A stretch of DNA of 8,779 nt from positions 1 to 8,779 of the forward strand of contig JASHWA010000517.1 in NCBI GenBank assembly GCA_030044325.1, given 5' to 3'. Numbering within the stretch: the first letter of the stretch is position 1; every line of letters starts with the position of its first letter. The stretch comes from Bryobacteraceae bacterium (GTDB lineage: Bacteria > Acidobacteriota > Terriglobia > Bryobacterales > Bryobacteraceae). The position numbers and the translations under genes were made by a program. The notes beneath the pieces are model-generated. The model saw nothing but the letters and a program-made list of their open reading frames with translations, had not been told where the DNA came from and did no database searches. Positions 6,838 through 8,779 of the stretch are shown piece by piece.

Positions 6838-6858
6838 TGGACTAATAAAATGGACTAA
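6838..6858 (+). promoter_or_regulatory. phd-vapC promoter/operator: TGGACTAA direct repeat flanking a -10-like box
   Basis: TGGACTAA occurs at 6838-6845 and again at 6851-6858, separated by five bases, with a further ACTAAA at 6859-6864. The -10-like TAAAAT (6846-6851) lies between the two copies. No convincing -35 is seen. Phd/YefM antitoxins repress their own operon by binding repeats over the promoter, so this is a reasonable operator candidate 10-30 bases upstream of the antitoxin start. Confidence 0.45.
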
Positions 6859-6868
6859 ACTAAAGACG

Positions 6869-7102
6869 ATGACGGTCAACGTGCACGAAGCCAAGACACA
6901 ACTCTCGCGTCTTCTCGATCTTCTGGAACAGGGTGAAGAAGTTGTGATCGCGCGGCACGGGCACCCCGTGGCGCGTCTCGTCCGCGCCACCCCGAACACG
7001 AAACCGAAATTGGGTGCGATGAAGGGTGAATTCTCCTGGCGGGAGGGCTGGGAGCGGCCGCTTACAGCACGAGAAGCCGACGAGTTTTGGACCGGCCGGT
7101 GA
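6869..7102 (+). CDS. Phd/YefM-family antitoxin
   Basis: A 77-residue protein. It begins TVNVHEAKTQLSRLLDLL, followed by GEEVVIARHGHPVARLV, the characteristic Phd/YefM fold in which the N-terminal half dimerises and binds the operator. The C-terminal half (about 45-77, with REGWERPLTAREADEFW) is the expected disordered segment that wraps the toxin. It should neutralise the PIN toxin encoded next and autorepress the operon, probably at the TGGACTAA repeats just upstream. The start ATG 6869 gives the normal family N-terminus; the ribosome site is weak (AAAG). The final TGA overlaps the GTG start of the toxin gene. Gene pair and sequence agree well. Confidence 0.9.
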   Translation: MTVNVHEAKTQLSRLLDLLEQGEEVVIARHGHPVARLVRATPNTKPKLGAMKGEFSWREGWERPLTAREADEFWTGR

Positions 7103-7485
7103 CGCCAGGCGCGTATTTACTGGACACCAGCACGCTGATTTGGGCACTGGGCGACCCGGACCGGCTCTCTCAGCCGGCGCGCAAGGCCCTTTCTCGCGAG
7201 CGGCTTGTGATCAGTGTCGCCAGCTATTGGGAAGTCGTCATAAAGGCACGCAAAGGTCTGTTGCGGATCGCTGATCCAGTGAACTGGTGGTCTCGCGCGA
7301 CGTTGCTTATCGGCGGCGAGATTTTATCGATTCGCGCAGCGCACATCTCGGCGCTTGCCGGTCTGCCGGAAATCCACAAGGACCCGTTCGATCGAATTCT
7401 GATTTCGCAAGCGGCCGTCGAAGGCCTTACCGTCGTTTCAAGCGATGAACAGATGCGGAAATATCCTGTCAAAGTGATCTGGTAA
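7099..7485 (+). CDS. vapC: VapC-like PIN-domain ribonuclease toxin
   Basis: A 128-residue PIN-domain toxin, a magnesium-dependent RNase whose family members cut tRNA or rRNA. Acidic active-site residues appear in order: D9 in YLLDTSTLIW, E45 in SYWEVVIKA, D95 and D98 in HKDPFDRILISQA, and D116 in VVSSDEQ. The HKDPFDR form suggests the Sll0205-like PIN subgroup usually paired with Phd antitoxins. The GTG at 7099 is chosen as start because it overlaps the antitoxin stop (GTGA), a common coupling arrangement, and places the first strand at the right distance. A TTG at 7087 in the same frame would add four residues. All catalytic positions are present, so the toxin looks intact. A hairpin lies 19 bases after the stop. 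Confidence 0.9.
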   Translation: MTPGAYLLDTSTLIWALGDPDRLSQPARKALSRERLVISVASYWEVVIKARKGLLRIADPVNWWSRATLLIGGEILSIRAAHISALAGLPEIHKDPFDRILISQAAVEGLTVVSSDEQMRKYPVKVIW

Positions 7486-7504
7486 GCCGCCTGCTGGATA
7501 TGCT

Positions 7505-7525
7505 CCTTCGGCTCCTCCGCGAAGG
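7505..7525 (+). terminator. Hairpin after vapC, possibly bidirectional
   Basis: CCTTCG (7505-7510) pairs with CGAAGG (7520-7525) around a nine-base loop, 19 bases after the vapC stop and between convergent genes. Neither side has a T-tract, so intrinsic termination is doubtful. It overlaps one copy of a repeated sequence noted in this gap. Confidence 0.3.
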
Positions 7526-7529
7526 CGAG

Positions 7530-7683
7530 TCATTCTCCCACCGGAAACCACGTCTGGTAGAACTTTCGATTATTATCGACACCTGTTCCGAACTCATAAC
7601 GCGGATGCAAATCAACGCCGTCGTTTCCAGCCTTTTTTCGCTCCTCCGGGAAATCCCAACAGTTTCGGAAAGGGCTGCGACAT
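7530..7683 (-). pseudogene. Possible small ORF with a frameshift at an A6 run, unknown function
   Basis: On the minus strand an ATG (7683-7681) overlaps the TGA of the upstream gene as TGATG, a classical coupling arrangement. It reads MSQPFPKLLGFPGGAKKGW and stops at 7612 after 23 codons. Dropping one base at the A6 run (7638-7633) lets the frame run on to TGA 7530, giving about 50 residues whose second half looks protein-like: GNDGVDLHPRYEF followed by FGTGVDNNRKFYQTWFPVGE. That second half is in the same frame as the upstream gene beyond its stop. It may be a decayed or sequencing-shifted small gene, a programmed shift, or chance. I recognise no family. Confidence 0.25.
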
Positions 7684-8779
7684 CACCACAGATACTCCTT
7701 CGCCTCCTCGCGACGTTCATAACTATCCAGCACATGCACTACGCGCAATTTCTTCAATTTCGTCGGCGATAGCTGGCCGATCGGGACGTACAAAATTTTT
7801 CGATCCAAATGCGCCGCGATCGAGCGAAAAATAGACCGCGGAGGCTTTGCGGCCACATACACCACGAATCGCTCCACCGAATAATCGAGCGCAGCCATCA
7901 ATAATCGCTCGGGTTTCGATTCTGTGAAATCGTAATCCGGATCGGACCACACGTCGAACAATCGCCGCGGCGGAAGCGTCATCAACAGTCCGCCGTATTC
8001 CGCCCGGCCGATTCCGGGGCCGACTAAATTTTCGAAGGGGAAGGTCGAATAAAACGCCATGTCCGATTCGTTCTGGTGCTCTCCCAACCAGGTGGTCAGA
8101 TATTGATAATGATCTGCGCGATCCTCATCGAAAATCACCACCACCGCGCCGACGTTGCCGGCGAGCCGGTCGGCTTTTCTCACGAAAATTTTGTGGCGAT
8201 GCCAGTTGCGGATGGTCTCGCGGATGTCGATGCCGTCGAGAATCGAAGTGGTGAACGGCTCGATCCTCACGCGCTCTTCAGAAAGAATCGCCTTGGCTTT
8301 CTGTTTGAGAAAACGTCCGTATTCTTCGATCACCAGGTCTTCCGGGGGGTACGAACAGATCGCGTTTCCGGTGGTCTGTCTGGCCCACTCGCCCGGATAT
8401 TTTTCGCGCTTGCGCGGTTTCAAACCCGCCGGCTTCAACCGCTGCTTGGGCCGCGGAAGCCGCCGTCGAATGCGCAGTTTTTTCGTGTTGATCCAGATTT
8501 CGCCCGCGCTCAGCCGAACCGTTTCGAGATCCGAAGCCTCCTGCTGCGCCAGGTACCGGTTCGCCATCTGCCACACTTCCCAGCCATAGTTATCATCGAC
8601 AATCGATCGCGCCGCAACCGCCAGATCGTACACTCCGGCCGTCAAATCGCCATTCGTCTGCGCGAGATTGCGCGTGTAGCGCGCGATCATGCGGCGCTGC
8701 CAGTGCTCGATTTTTTCACCCGTCGATGCCGCGTATTTCGCTTGGGCTTCACGCGACAGATCGAGCTGCACGCGCGGAC
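7683..8779 (-). CDS. Unrecognised protein, at least 362 residues, 5' end probably outside window
   Basis: The frame is open to the window edge. A GTG at 8771 could start a 362-residue protein, but nothing marks it as the true start, so the gene is treated as partial. Counting from that GTG, residues 1-85 look helical (SREAQAKYAASTGEKIEHWQ, NYGWEVWQMANRYL). A very basic linker follows at about 97-124, rich in Lys/Arg/Pro. Residues 140-190 include YPPEDLVIEEYGRFLKQKA and SILDGIDIRETIRNWHRHK. The rest is a mixed alpha/beta domain with VVVIFDEDRADHYQYLTTWLG (212 onward, acidic DED), DMAFYSTFPFENLVGPGI, a DPDYDF turn, RFVVYVAAKPPRS and KILYVPIGQLSP, ending EEAKEYLW. There is no signal peptide or membrane span, so it is probably cytosolic. 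The basic stretch could contact nucleic acid or a membrane. I do not recognise the family. Confidence 0.75.
   Translation of the reverse strand, partial: PRVQLDLSREAQAKYAASTGEKIEHWQRRMIARYTRNLAQTNGDLTAGVYDLAVAARSIVDDNYGWEVWQMANRYLAQQEASDLETVRLSAGEIWINTKKLRIRRRLPRPKQRLKPAGLKPRKREKYPGEWARQTTGNAICSYPPEDLVIEEYGRFLKQKAKAILSEERVRIEPFTTSILDGIDIRETIRNWHRHKIFVRKADRLAGNVGAVVVIFDEDRADHYQYLTTWLGEHQNESDMAFYSTFPFENLVGPGIGRAEYGGLLMTLPPRRLFDVWSDPDYDFTESKPERLLMAALDYSVERFVVYVAAKPPRSIFRSIAAHLDRKILYVPIGQLSPTKLKKLRVVHVLDSYERREEAKEYLW

Noticed and set aside
7087..7098. TTG at 7087 as the vapC start
   Set aside because: The GTG at 7099 overlaps the antitoxin stop as GTGA, a better coupling start, and the extra residues add nothing to the PIN domain.
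7500..7772. 90-codon plus-strand frame between vapC and the right-end gene
   Set aside because: It runs into the 3' end of the minus-strand gene, has no good ribosome site and its product shows no fold-like pattern; the minus-strand reading of this gap looks more protein-like.
8155..8589. 144-codon plus-strand frame antisense to the right-end gene
   Set aside because: Arg/Ser-rich shadow of the longer minus-strand frame.
1..8779. CRISPR array, tRNA, rRNA or riboswitch
   Set aside because: No regularly spaced repeat series, no cloverleaf with a conserved T-loop, and no recognisable rRNA or riboswitch core were seen by eye on either strand.

Overview
The window looks like an Acidobacteriota chromosome, most likely a Solibacter/Bryobacterales-type soil bacterium. 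The main support is two lineage-typical families side by side. One is a secreted TIGR03435-type protein with the FEVASVK start, the VDKTGLTGDFDF motif and a VIDxxxxPSxN-like end. The other is an ADOP-type (acidobacterial duplicated orphan permease) MacB/FtsX permease. G+C is high in most genes and visibly lower in the accessory stretch at about 526-1215. The species assignment is inference from these families.

Layout. At 1-525 is the C-terminal part of an IS1595-family (ISXO2-like) transposase cut by the window edge, followed by a repeat-rich element tail to about 640. At 702-1536 is an accessory cassette of four tightly packed small genes: a HicB-like antitoxin, a HicA-like toxin that overlaps it, and two tiny ORFs of 59 and 40 codons, the last a single-span membrane peptide. 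A weak hairpin plus T-tract separates this from the secreted TIGR03435 gene (1633-2406). That gene converges on argS with no bases between the stop codons. argS (2407-4356, minus) lies 27 bases downstream of the ADOP permease gene (4384-6777, minus), so the two may share a transcript.

Across a short divergent promoter region (6778-6868) lies a second toxin-antitoxin operon on the plus strand, a Phd/YefM antitoxin coupled by a GTGA overlap to a VapC/PIN toxin (6869-7485). The right end is filled by an unrecognised minus-strand protein of at least 362 residues that runs off the window. Between it and vapC is a 197-base stretch with a hairpin, diverged repeats and a possible small frameshifted ORF.

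Functionally this is a housekeeping gene (argS) and two lineage-specific families flanked by two stability/defence-type modules (HicBA-like and Phd-VapC), with a mobile element at the left edge. No complete new multi-gene system can be demonstrated. The best candidates for something undescribed are the reversed-order HicBA-like cassette with its two tiny partners, the possible broken or recoded small ORF at 7530-7683, and the unrecognised gene at the right edge.
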